DNA of 64,000 nt. Source: Shewanella basaltis. Its GTDB lineage: Bacteria; Pseudomonadota; Gammaproteobacteria; Enterobacterales; Shewanellaceae. The stretch lies in NCBI RefSeq assembly GCF_023283885.1, contig NZ_JAKILA010000018.1:1-64000 (forward strand), given 5' to 3'. This document shows positions 47,954 through 56,149 of the stretch, one piece after another. A model generated the notes under the pieces. It worked only from the letters and a program-made list of their open reading frames with translations. It was not told the DNA's origin and made no database searches. The position numbers were made by a program, and so were the translations under genes. Every line of letters starts with the position of its first letter. The stretch's first letter is position 1.

Positions 47954-50554
47954 TTGACCATACCTAACACCGCCAAGTCAGACTCATTACGCTCCACCCA
48001 GCAGGCGGGTGCCGCCTCTTTGCCAATCCATGATGTGTTAGTCGATATTCGCAGCGCCATTAAACAGCAGTCTCAACTTATTATTGAAGCGCCTACCGGT
48101 GCAGGTAAGTCAACTGCATTGCCATTAGCCATGCTAAGTTGGCCAGAAATTAACGGCAAAATACTCATGCTTGAACCAAGGCGAGTTGCGACACGAAACG
48201 TGGCGCAATTTATTGCTAAACAGTTAGGCCAGCCAGTAGGCCAAGATGTAGGTTATCGCGTTCGTGGCGATACCAATGTAAGTCAACAAACTCGCCTTGA
48301 AATTGTCACCGAAGGTATTTTAACCCGGATGATCCAGCATGACCCTGAGTTAACAGGGGTTGCGGTGATCATTTTTGATGAAATCCATGAACGTCATTTA
48401 CCCACAGACTTAGGCCTTGCTCTTGCCCTTGAAGTACAGCAATCCCTGCGCGCTGACTTAACCATTATCGCTATGTCGGCTACGTTATCTGGTTTGTCGT
48501 TGAGCAATTTAATGCCTGATGCGCGGCAAATTAATAGCCAAGGGCGCAGTTTTGAAGTGCAGCATCAATATTTGCCTTGCCCTTCGCAGCAGCCATGGTT
48601 AGTGCATATGGCCCGTGTGATTAACGATACCGTAAATGATGCCAGCTTAGCTGAATATCAACTTGGCAGTGTATTGGCGTTTTTACCTGGTAAAGGTGAA
48701 ATCAATAAACTGGCTCGTTTGCTTAATGAGCGTTTAGACTCATCATGGCTAATTTATCCTTTGTATGGGGATTTACCCCCAGCAGAGCAAGATCGCGCCA
48801 TAGGGTTAACTGAACCTGGCAAGCGCAAAATTGTATTAGCAACCAATGTTGCCGAGTCCAGTTTAACCATTGAGGGGATAACGATTGTTATCGACAGTGG
48901 TTATCGGCGCGAGGCCAGTTTTAACCCTAAAACCGGTGTAACGCGTTTAGGGCTTAAGCGCATTAGCCAGGCTTCTGCTGTGCAGCGCAGTGGTCGAGCT
49001 GGACGTTTAGCTCCAGGGTATTGTGTGCGTTTATGGAGCCAAGAAGAACATGGACGATTACGCAAAGTTGACGAGCCAGAAATTAGCCTAAGCGAACTGA
49101 CTTCAATGGCATTAGACTGTGCCAATTGGGGCGCTAAGTCATTTAGTGAGTTGTCGTTGTTAACGCCGCCGCCAGCGATTCATGAACAGGTTGCCTGGCA
49201 GTTGTTACAGCAGTTAGCGTTAACTGACCCACAACGAAAATTAACATCATTGGGGCACGAAGCTTACGCATTAGGCTGCCATCCGCGTTTGGCTCACATG
49301 CTACTTAAAGCGAAACACCTGGCTCACGCAGAGTCGCAACCGCAATTGTGTGTGTTAGCCTGTGTGTTAGCCGGTATTATTGAAGCGCGTGGTTTACCCA
49401 AAAAAGGCGCTGATATTCATCATTATCTTGGCGAAGCGCTTCATGGGCAAATAAAACAACAAGTGCACCAATGGCAACAATCTTTGGGTGTCTCTGGGTC
49501 GGTACAAAACGCCATTAGCCAGGCATCAACTCGAGACGTGAGTTATTTGTTAGCGCTTGCTTACCCAGATCGTATTGCCAAAGCGCGTGGTCAAGATGGT
49601 TTTTTATTAAGTAACGGAACTGGCGTGGTGATCGCTGCGGATGATAGTTTGGCGCACGAACCATGGTTAGTGGTTGCTGACTTTCAAGAGACTCAGGGCC
49701 GAAACGCGGGCCAAGTCTATTTAGCCGCTAGGTTCGATGATCGACTGTTTAATGATGAATTAAAGGCGTTAGTCACCCAGCAAGTGCAAGGAGGCTGGGA
49801 TGAGGTTAAAGGACGATTTTTTGCTGAAAAACAAACCAAAATTGGGCAAATCATCATTAAAACGGAAACCGGCATCGCGCCAGAGCGAGCTCAAATTACC
49901 GCGGCATTGTTAGAACAAGTTCGTGTTAAAGGGTTAACAATCCTTAATCGTGATGACGCATTAATCCAGTTACAATACCGAGTCGAGTTAGCTCGCTTTT
50001 ATGCTCCAGAATATGACTGGCCTTGCTTAACTGACACACACTTATTGGCTAGCTTGTCAGATTGGTTAGGGCCATATATTGAACAAGTTAACTCGCTGGC
50101 GGCTTTAGCTAAGGTCGATGCTTATGGGTTAGTTAAAAATAGCTTAAGCTGGCAGCAGCAAACATTACTCGAACAGTTAGTGCCCACACATTGGCTAATG
50201 GCAACGGGAACACGGGCACCGATAACCTATCAAATGCCCCTTGACGAGAATGGCCATTTTTATCACAGCGATGCAGAGCAGGGCCGAGCTTTATTAAGTG
50301 TTCGTCTGCAAGAAGCCTTGGGGATGGCACAAAGCCCGAGTATATTGCAGGGAAAAATGACCGTGACCATGGCGTTACTCTCACCAGCACAACGTCCATT
50401 GGCGGTAACGGCTGATTTAGCCAGCTTTTGGCAAGGGCCTTATGTTGAGGTGAAAAAAGAAATGCGGGGTCGTTACCCTCGCCATTTGTGGCCTGACGAT
50501 CCTGTTAATACCGTAGCGACAAAATTTACTAAAAAGAAAACCCCTGGATTATAG
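47954..50554 (+). CDS. hrpB: ATP-dependent RNA helicase HrpB
   Basis: HrpB is a DEAH-type helicase of the HrpA/HrpB family with poorly known physiological role. The 866-aa protein has motif I APTGAGKST, Ia EPRRVATRN, II DEIHERH, III SAT, V ATNVAESSLTIEG and VI QRSGRAGR, then the family C-terminal HrpB domain. DEIH replaces the usual DEFH/DEAH, still with the D-E-x-H core. The frame is opened by a TTG at 47954 without a clear ribosome-binding site; E. coli HrpB starts nearer SLP, so a later TTG (about 48017) may be the true start. mrcB follows, as in E. coli. Confidence 0.93.
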   Translation: MTIPNTAKSDSLRSTQQAGAASLPIHDVLVDIRSAIKQQSQLIIEAPTGAGKSTALPLAMLSWPEINGKILMLEPRRVATRNVAQFIAKQLGQPVGQDVGYRVRGDTNVSQQTRLEIVTEGILTRMIQHDPELTGVAVIIFDEIHERHLPTDLGLALALEVQQSLRADLTIIAMSATLSGLSLSNLMPDARQINSQGRSFEVQHQYLPCPSQQPWLVHMARVINDTVNDASLAEYQLGSVLAFLPGKGEINKLARLLNERLDSSWLIYPLYGDLPPAEQDRAIGLTEPGKRKIVLATNVAESSLTIEGITIVIDSGYRREASFNPKTGVTRLGLKRISQASAVQRSGRAGRLAPGYCVRLWSQEEHGRLRKVDEPEISLSELTSMALDCANWGAKSFSELSLLTPPPAIHEQVAWQLLQQLALTDPQRKLTSLGHEAYALGCHPRLAHMLLKAKHLAHAESQPQLCVLACVLAGIIEARGLPKKGADIHHYLGEALHGQIKQQVHQWQQSLGVSGSVQNAISQASTRDVSYLLALAYPDRIAKARGQDGFLLSNGTGVVIAADDSLAHEPWLVVADFQETQGRNAGQVYLAARFDDRLFNDELKALVTQQVQGGWDEVKGRFFAEKQTKIGQIIIKTETGIAPERAQITAALLEQVRVKGLTILNRDDALIQLQYRVELARFYAPEYDWPCLTDTHLLASLSDWLGPYIEQVNSLAALAKVDAYGLVKNSLSWQQQTLLEQLVPTHWLMATGTRAPITYQMPLDENGHFYHSDAEQGRALLSVRLQEALGMAQSPSILQGKMTVTMALLSPAQRPLAVTADLASFWQGPYVEVKKEMRGRYPRHLWPDDPVNTVATKFTKKKTPGL

Positions 50555-50616
50555 GCGCCTTATTTATTTAACGATGGCGTATTGATTATTGTGCAAAATG
50601 ACATGAAAAATGACTT

Positions 50617-52917
50617 ATGACAAAAAAAACAACAACGAACAAACCTCGCGCTAAAAAAGCGACCAGATCATGGTGGCGATCGTTATGGTCTTTAATCTGG
50701 AAGCTTACCTTAGTCGGGCTTGCGGTAGTGACTTTTTATGCGATCTATTTAGATCAAATTATTGCGCAAAAATTTGAAGGACAAAAGTGGCATTTACCGG
50801 CGCAAATGTTCAGTCGTTCTATGGCCTTATATCCTGGTGCCGCGGTTAACCACCCGCAATTAATGGCGGAATTAAAACTACTGGGTTATCGCAAAGTCGC
50901 TAACCCACGCCAAGTGGGTGAGTTTTCTGCATCAAGTACCCGTATTGAGTTATGGCGTCGTCCATTTTTGCACCCAGAAGGCAATCAAGCCGAGCAACGA
51001 GTAATGATAAGCTTTGATTCTGAAGGGGTTAGCTCGGTTAAGCGCATGTCTGATAAACGTGAGTTGGCCGTATTTCATTTAGAACCTGTGCTACTTGATC
51101 GCATCATTGCCGGTGACGGCGAAGACCGTTTATTTGTTCCCGCACCACAGATGCCGCAAAGTATTATTGATGCGCTAATTTTAGTCGAAGATCGCAGTTT
51201 TTATGATCACCATGGTGTTAATCCATTAGCGATTGCCCGAGCTGCATTAGTTAACATCAGTGCAGGTCGTACGGTGCAGGGCGGCTCGACTCTGACGCAA
51301 CAGTTAGCCAAAAACTTCTTTTTAAGCAGCGAGCGCTCTATTGTGCGTAAAGTACGTGAAGCACTTATGGCACTGATTATTGATTTTAGGTACAGCAAAG
51401 ATGAAATTTTAGAAGCCTACCTAAATGAAGTCTACATGGGGCAGGACAAGGCCCGCGGTGTACACGGAATGGGCTTAGCCTCGCAGTTTTATTTTGGTCG
51501 CCCAGTGGGTGAATTAACTGTGTCACAGCAAGCATTTTTGGTGGCTGTTATTAAAGGGCCGTCTTACTACAATCCTTGGCGTTACCCTGAGCGGGCGCAA
51601 GAGCGTCGTGATTTGGTTCTGCGTTTATTGATGGAAAATGACAAACTGACTGTTGCGCAATACAAGGCTGCAGCTGAATCTCCGCTTGGCTTACGCAGCT
51701 CGCAAAAATCAGTGCATCAAAAACTACCGGCCTTTTTTGCTGTGGTAAAACAAGAATTACGTGAGCGTTATGGTGACTCGTTGCTGCAGCAATCTGGTGT
51801 AAAAGTGTACACAACACTTGATCCTATGGCGCAAGAAGCTGCCGAAAAAGCAGTATCATCGACTATGGCTTCATTAGACAAGCGGGCAAAAAATATTCAG
51901 GTTGGCATGGTCGTTACCGACAAATACACCGGCGGGATTGCGGCAATGGTGGGTGATAAAGTGCCTGGATACGAGGGCTTTAATCGTGCCGTGGAGATCC
52001 GTCGTCCTATTGGCTCGTTAATTAAGCCTTTTGTGTATGCCAGTGCGCTTAATCAAAGCGATAAGTTTTCGTTGGCTACGCCAATTGACGATAAACCTAT
52101 AACCTTAAAAAACGAGCAAGGCAAAACCTGGTCTCCTAAAAATTTCGATAAAAAGTTTAGCGGCCAAGTACCATTACTCACCGCAATCAAAGACTCGATG
52201 AACGTACCAACGGTCAATGTAGGCTTGGCAGTGGGGGTTGATAATGTGGTGTCTACCTTACAAAAGTCGGGTTGGGATGAGTCTGTATCGCCGTATCCGT
52301 CAATGTTACTTGGTGCGGTCAATGGCTCACCATTGATGGTGGCGCAGGTTTATCAAACCCTGGCAGACGAAGGTCGATATCGTAAATTAACCTCGATTAC
52401 CGCGGTGTTAGATAGCCAAAACCAGGCGTTGGATGTGAGTCGAGCACCCAGCTCGCAAGCGATAGCGCCAGCCACTGACTACCTAGTGCAATATGCCATG
52501 AATCATGTGGTGCGTTCGGGTACAGCTAAGCGTTTAGGTGCTGCGTTCCCTGGGGTGCGACTTGCCGGCAAAACGGGTACCAGTAACGACAGTCGCGATT
52601 CTTGGTTTGCAGGCTTTGATGAGCGTAACGTGGCGGCTATTTGGGTCGGTCAAGATGACAACAGTAAAACGGGTTTATATGGCAGTAGCGGCGCAATGGC
52701 GGTGTATCAGGCCTTTTTACAGCAACGTCCACCGTTGAGTTTACGGATGGTTCCTGTCAATGGTGTGATTAACGGTTACTTCGACCGTACGACGGGTGTC
52801 GCGAAACAAGGTAACTGTGACAACATTATCAGCTTGCCAGCATTAGAGACCAGTTATCGTCCCGCTGAAAATTGCGGTGAACCTTTATCCTGGTGGCAAA
52901 AGCTGGTGGGTGGCTAG
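50617..52917 (+). CDS. mrcB: Penicillin-binding protein 1B (class A PBP)
   Basis: PBP1B is a bifunctional glycosyltransferase-transpeptidase that builds and cross-links peptidoglycan. The 766-aa protein has a short cytoplasmic tail, one membrane helix (about residues 24-46), a UB2H-like region (about 65-150, the site that binds LpoB in E. coli) and the glycosyltransferase motifs EDRSFYDHHGVNP and GGSTLTQQLAKNFFL. The transpeptidase motifs are SLIK, SMN and KTGTS. It is in the usual position after hrpB. No lpoB is in the window. Confidence 0.95.
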   Translation: MTKKTTTNKPRAKKATRSWWRSLWSLIWKLTLVGLAVVTFYAIYLDQIIAQKFEGQKWHLPAQMFSRSMALYPGAAVNHPQLMAELKLLGYRKVANPRQVGEFSASSTRIELWRRPFLHPEGNQAEQRVMISFDSEGVSSVKRMSDKRELAVFHLEPVLLDRIIAGDGEDRLFVPAPQMPQSIIDALILVEDRSFYDHHGVNPLAIARAALVNISAGRTVQGGSTLTQQLAKNFFLSSERSIVRKVREALMALIIDFRYSKDEILEAYLNEVYMGQDKARGVHGMGLASQFYFGRPVGELTVSQQAFLVAVIKGPSYYNPWRYPERAQERRDLVLRLLMENDKLTVAQYKAAAESPLGLRSSQKSVHQKLPAFFAVVKQELRERYGDSLLQQSGVKVYTTLDPMAQEAAEKAVSSTMASLDKRAKNIQVGMVVTDKYTGGIAAMVGDKVPGYEGFNRAVEIRRPIGSLIKPFVYASALNQSDKFSLATPIDDKPITLKNEQGKTWSPKNFDKKFSGQVPLLTAIKDSMNVPTVNVGLAVGVDNVVSTLQKSGWDESVSPYPSMLLGAVNGSPLMVAQVYQTLADEGRYRKLTSITAVLDSQNQALDVSRAPSSQAIAPATDYLVQYAMNHVVRSGTAKRLGAAFPGVRLAGKTGTSNDSRDSWFAGFDERNVAAIWVGQDDNSKTGLYGSSGAMAVYQAFLQQRPPLSLRMVPVNGVINGYFDRTTGVAKQGNCDNIISLPALETSYRPAENCGEPLSWWQKLVGG

Positions 52918-52936
52918 CAAGTTATTTGCCGTTAGT

Positions 52937-52972
52937 AAAAAGCCCAAGGTCTAGTCGACGTTGGGCATTTTT
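52937..52972. terminator. Bidirectional terminator between mrcB and the K+ channel gene
   Basis: AAAAAGCCCAA and TTGGGCATTTTT enclose a 13-nt segment. Poly-A and poly-T on the two sides allow use from both convergent genes. Confidence 0.8.
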
Positions 52973-53000
52973 GTATGTTTGTTACGCAGATATGATCTTG

Positions 53001-53828
53001 CTAGGGTTTGTCGAGTTGTTGCCTTAGCTTGGTAATTTCAGCAAGCATCGCTTGTTGATTTTGCTCCATCTGTAATTGATTTTGCTGCATTTGCTCAAGC
53101 GCCGCTTCAAGTTTACTGTTGATCTGTTCTTTGTGGGCTTCTTTTGCATCTTGCTCTTCTTGACGTTCGGTTTCATCAGGGGCGACAAATACCGATGCCA
53201 TATAACCAGATATTACCCCGAAAAAGCTCACACCACTGACAATAACTAACCCACCAATCACATGACCTATGGTACTCACCGGATAAAAATCACCGTAACC
53301 GACAGTAGAAATGGTCACTAATGCCCACCAAATAGCTTGTTCTGCTGTTTGAATATTGGCATTGGGCTCGGCACTTTCGACTAATAAAATCAATACCGAA
53401 GCCGTAGCAAGAATGAGTACCATCGCCACGAGTAAGCTGGCTAATGTGGCTTGCTTGCGCTGACGAAGCAGGGGGAGTAGTAGTGAGCGACTCATGCGGA
53501 TTAACCGGATCACCCGTAAAATTTGAAATATCCGTGCAAATCGCAGTGCTTCAATTGCCGGAATGCTCGCGACAAAATCAATCCAATGATGACGTATGTA
53601 GTAGGATTTATTTCGTGCCTTGTATAAGCCATGAAAAAATTTGCTTAAAAAGATAATACAAATGCTGGTGTCGATATACATGAGCACTTTATTGGTTTCG
53701 GCATTTAAACGGCCAAAGGTAATGGTTAACACAATCACCACAGACACCAATGACAGTACCATCATGGCTAATTCAAATGGACTGGGACCATCGACGTTTT
53801 TAAGTGTCCAACGTTTAGATTCAAACAT
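53001..53828 (-). CDS. Voltage-gated potassium channel (Kv type)
   Basis: This is an inner-membrane K+ channel. From the ATG at 53828 it has 275 aa and six membrane helices. S4 carries spaced arginines (ARIFQILRVIRLIRMSRSL), the pore has the selectivity filter TVGYGD in ALVTISTVGYGDFYPVS, and the tail is a Gln/Glu-rich coiled coil (about residues 225-272). An ATG at 53873 is in frame, but AGG lies just before the 53828 ATG and the other start lies inside the terminator region of the next gene. The gene sits beside a polyamine/PspA-type cluster, and channels are known neighbours of such clusters. Confidence 0.88.
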   Translation of the reverse strand: MFESKRWTLKNVDGPSPFELAMMVLSLVSVVIVLTITFGRLNAETNKVLMYIDTSICIIFLSKFFHGLYKARNKSYYIRHHWIDFVASIPAIEALRFARIFQILRVIRLIRMSRSLLLPLLRQRKQATLASLLVAMVLILATASVLILLVESAEPNANIQTAEQAIWWALVTISTVGYGDFYPVSTIGHVIGGLVIVSGVSFFGVISGYMASVFVAPDETERQEEQDAKEAHKEQINSKLEAALEQMQQNQLQMEQNQQAMLAEITKLRQQLDKP

Positions 53829-53876
53829 GAAAGCCTGCTTTGATTCATTGTGAGTAAAGTATAACTTTATCATAAC

Positions 53877-53908
53877 AAAAAACGCACAAGAGGTGAGTCT
53901 AGTGCGTT
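53877..53908 (-). terminator. Terminator at the end of the yjf-type cluster
   Basis: On the minus strand AACGCAC and GTGCGTT form a stem, followed by TTTT. It ends the cluster and separates it from the K+ channel gene. Confidence 0.8.
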
Positions 53909-53938
53909 GTTTTTAAGCGATATAACACATAATGAATG

Positions 53939-54274
53939 TTAGGTAGATGATTTTTTATCGACAAAGTGTACTAAATCATCGAGCACCCGCTTTTTTATTT
54001 CTAACTGAGCGTCGCTGTCTAGGCCGTACTTTTGTGCTAATAGCACGTAGTCTTCGCCGCTGAGTGATACGGTTAAACGCGGTCGCTTAGGACGCTTAGA
54101 TACGGATAGTCCTAGGATGGTACGTATTTGATCAGACGGACTTACGCCTTTATCTAATGCCGCTTTGCGGATGGAATATTGAAACTTTTCATCAAGATCA
54201 AAAGCCACTTGTGTGGCTTTTGCGGCTTGTTGGTTTTTAAGCCATTTGTCGGGTAACGGTTTACCTGAGCTCAT
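53939..54274 (-). CDS. Ribbon-helix-helix-like protein, last gene of the cluster
   Basis: The 111-aa basic protein has a segment ATQVAFDLDEKFQYSIRKAA (about residues 20-39) followed by GVSPSDQIRTIL, which reads like a ribbon-helix-helix fold. A second part with RPRLTVSLSGEDYVLLAQKYG may be another. It could bind DNA and control the cluster; this is inference. It lies 23 bp downstream of yjfK on the same strand, and a terminator follows, so it is the last gene of the transcript. Confidence 0.7.
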   Translation of the reverse strand: MSSGKPLPDKWLKNQQAAKATQVAFDLDEKFQYSIRKAALDKGVSPSDQIRTILGLSVSKRPKRPRLTVSLSGEDYVLLAQKYGLDSDAQLEIKKRVLDDLVHFVDKKSST

Positions 54275-54297
54275 AAGAAGGTTATCTCCTACTTGTT

Positions 54298-54951
54298 TCA
54301 GCTTGCTGGCCAGTATTCTCTAATGTCTGATAACGGACGATATAAGGTTAACATGACTTCAGTGTCGCCGCCTTCATATACTTCAATATCAATGGCATGA
54401 GAGTCTTGGTTGTTCACTAGGCTATAACTTTCAAAGCTTTCACCTCTATCACCATGTTCATCTTGTGGTGGGGTTAAGCCACGATAATCCTGGCGATGAA
54501 AATAACCAAATCCAGCAAATTCAACCTGATGGTATTCATCACTCAACCATTGACCAAACTCGGTTTCAAGTTCTGCAGAGAGTGGTAGAGGAGTGAGTAC
54601 CGCGTTACCGGGTTCTTCAAAAACTTCAGCAAAAGCATCAAGGTCAAATAGGCGTTCAACCTCGGCGCGATTAATTTTAATTGAAATACTGAGGTAAGAC
54701 TCATCTTCTTGAATGTAAGATAAGTAAATTGCTGTGCCAGAATGGCCACGTAATAAAAATTCGCAAAGCTGCGAGCGCTGATATTCATAAGTATGAATGG
54801 CTTCAACCTTGAGCTGTTGCCCACGCAGCAGCGCGGGCAAAGCAAAACTGTCATCAAGGGTTAACATATCACCCTTGAGCAGTTTATTAGGATGGTCAAG
54901 CTGGCGCTTCGGGGCTTCTTTTTTGCCAAAAAGGCCGCTAAGAAATCCCAT
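54298..54951 (-). CDS. yjfK: YjfK family protein (DUF2491)
   Basis: The 217-aa cytoplasmic protein of unknown function starts MGFLSGLFGKKEAPKRQLDH, then LLKGDMLTLDDSFALPALLRG and a mostly beta region ending LYRPLSDIREYWPAS, as in the DUF2491/YjfK family. It lies 5 bp downstream of the pspA-like gene. In E. coli yjfI, yjfJ and yjfK are also consecutive. A role in membrane stress or polyamine-related modification has been proposed for such clusters only from gene context. Confidence 0.85.
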   Translation of the reverse strand: MGFLSGLFGKKEAPKRQLDHPNKLLKGDMLTLDDSFALPALLRGQQLKVEAIHTYEYQRSQLCEFLLRGHSGTAIYLSYIQEDESYLSISIKINRAEVERLFDLDAFAEVFEEPGNAVLTPLPLSAELETEFGQWLSDEYHQVEFAGFGYFHRQDYRGLTPPQDEHGDRGESFESYSLVNNQDSHAIDIEVYEGGDTEVMLTLYRPLSDIREYWPAS

Positions 54952-54956
54952 ATTGG

Positions 54957-55646
54957 TTAACCTTTGCGCGCTTTGATGCGATCTAATACCGCATTAGCGT
55001 TAGACTTTTGCTCGCCAATTCCGGCCTCAGCCAGTTTAGCATGCAATGACTTGTCGCTGTTTTCTTCAGCTAGGGTTTCTGCTGCTTTTAAGCGGTCATC
55101 AAACTGCTGCTGACGGGCTTTAATGCGCTCTAAAGAGTCTTTAGCATTAAGCAGTTTTGAGTTGCTCGATGCAAACGAATCAGTAATCGTTGCCGTGGCT
55201 TTTTGTACGCTTTCAGTGGTTTTAACCATGGTTAATTGGCGTTGATAATCGGACAATTGACGCTCGGTTTTTTTCACTAAATCTTTTAAGCGTACCGCAT
55301 GTGAGCTAAAGCTGTCGTTAGCGGTTTGTTGTTCAGCTAACTCTTCGTCAAGCTGAGCAATTTTTTCAGCAACTTCAATGGCTAATGCCTCGTTGCCTTT
55401 GTCTAATGCTTGAGTTGCATAACCTTCGTGTTCAGCAATGCTGCGCTTTAAACGATCGATTTCACGGCTCGCTTGCATTTCTTTGGCCATGACGTCAGTT
55501 AATTCACGCTTAGCTTTGGTTAAATGCTTTTCTGCATCACGAATTTCTTGTTCAAAAATACGAGTTGAGTTGGCGTCAACGATAGTTTGGCCAACCTCAG
55601 TTGCACCACCACGAAACGCTGTAAGAATCTTGTTTAGAATGCCCAT
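54957..55646 (-). CDS. yjfJ: PspA/IM30 family protein (YjfJ)
   Basis: The 229-aa protein is predicted to be almost entirely coiled coil (about residues 25-190, with heptad-like Lys/Glu/Leu spacing) and starts MGILNKILTAFRGGATEVG, the amphipathic helix that lets PspA-type proteins bind membranes. PspA proteins (ESCRT-III-like) coat and stabilise damaged inner membranes. It follows yjfI by 10 bp and precedes yjfK by 5 bp. It is not part of a classic pspABC set: no pspF, pspB or pspC is near. Confidence 0.9.
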   Translation of the reverse strand: MGILNKILTAFRGGATEVGQTIVDANSTRIFEQEIRDAEKHLTKAKRELTDVMAKEMQASREIDRLKRSIAEHEGYATQALDKGNEALAIEVAEKIAQLDEELAEQQTANDSFSSHAVRLKDLVKKTERQLSDYQRQLTMVKTTESVQKATATITDSFASSNSKLLNAKDSLERIKARQQQFDDRLKAAETLAEENSDKSLHAKLAEAGIGEQKSNANAVLDRIKARKG

Positions 55647-55656
55647 AGTTGGCTCC

Positions 55657-56070
55657 TTAGTTTAAAAATTCGACGAGTTCGTCGATGACTTCCAGACAGT
55701 TGTCTGACAGTACTGCTAATTCTTGTTCAATTTCAATCATGCTTGATTGCACTGACAATGCCCCGTAAACCACGTATTTATCATCAATTTTTGCAAATGA
55801 AGATAATGGCATTGGAATGTTGAGCTCTAACATGGTCTCAAACATTTCTGCGCGGCGAGCTTGGTTGACTTCGTTTTCGCCCCATAAATAACTGATACAC
55901 AATATTTGGTTGTCAGTTACTGATACAAACACCGGAATTTCTTCACGGCCAACAACATTAACTTGTAACACTTCCACATCACCATCAATGGGATAACAGT
56001 CGAACTGAAAACCTGTTTGGCTTTGGTCGCACAGTCCGTTTAGGTGACTCGCAATTGTATGTATGTTCAT
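55657..56070 (-). CDS. yjfI: YjfI family protein (DUF2170)
   Basis: The 137-aa cytoplasmic acidic protein of the DUF2170 family has recognisable blocks PVFVSVTDNQILCISYLWGE and VYGALSVQSSMIEIEQE. The frame reaches 56133, but the region there overlaps the palindromic operator pair. AAGGACGAAT stands just before the ATG at 56070, which I take as the start. It begins the second transcript of the cluster, directly downstream of the twin operator (56083-56133). Confidence 0.88.
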   Translation of the reverse strand: MNIHTIASHLNGLCDQSQTGFQFDCYPIDGDVEVLQVNVVGREEIPVFVSVTDNQILCISYLWGENEVNQARRAEMFETMLELNIPMPLSSFAKIDDKYVVYGALSVQSSMIEIEQELAVLSDNCLEVIDELVEFLN

Positions 56071-56082
56071 ATTCGTCCTTAA

Positions 56083-56133
56083 TTGACATATTATGTCTGT
56101 GAGTAAAGATAGCATCCAGACATAATATGTCAA
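56083..56133. promoter_or_regulatory. Twin palindromic operator upstream of yjfI
   Basis: TTGACATATTATGTCTG (56083-56099) and CAGACATAATATGTCAA (56117-56133) are perfect inverted copies of 17 bp separated by 17 bp. Each arm contains the 13-bp palindrome GACATAwTATGTC (56085-56097 and 56119-56131), with centres 34 bp apart, near three helical turns. The site sits 13-63 bp before the yjfI ATG, where a regulator would control transcription. Confidence 0.75.
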
Positions 56134-56149
56134 GCGCTATCTGATCCAA

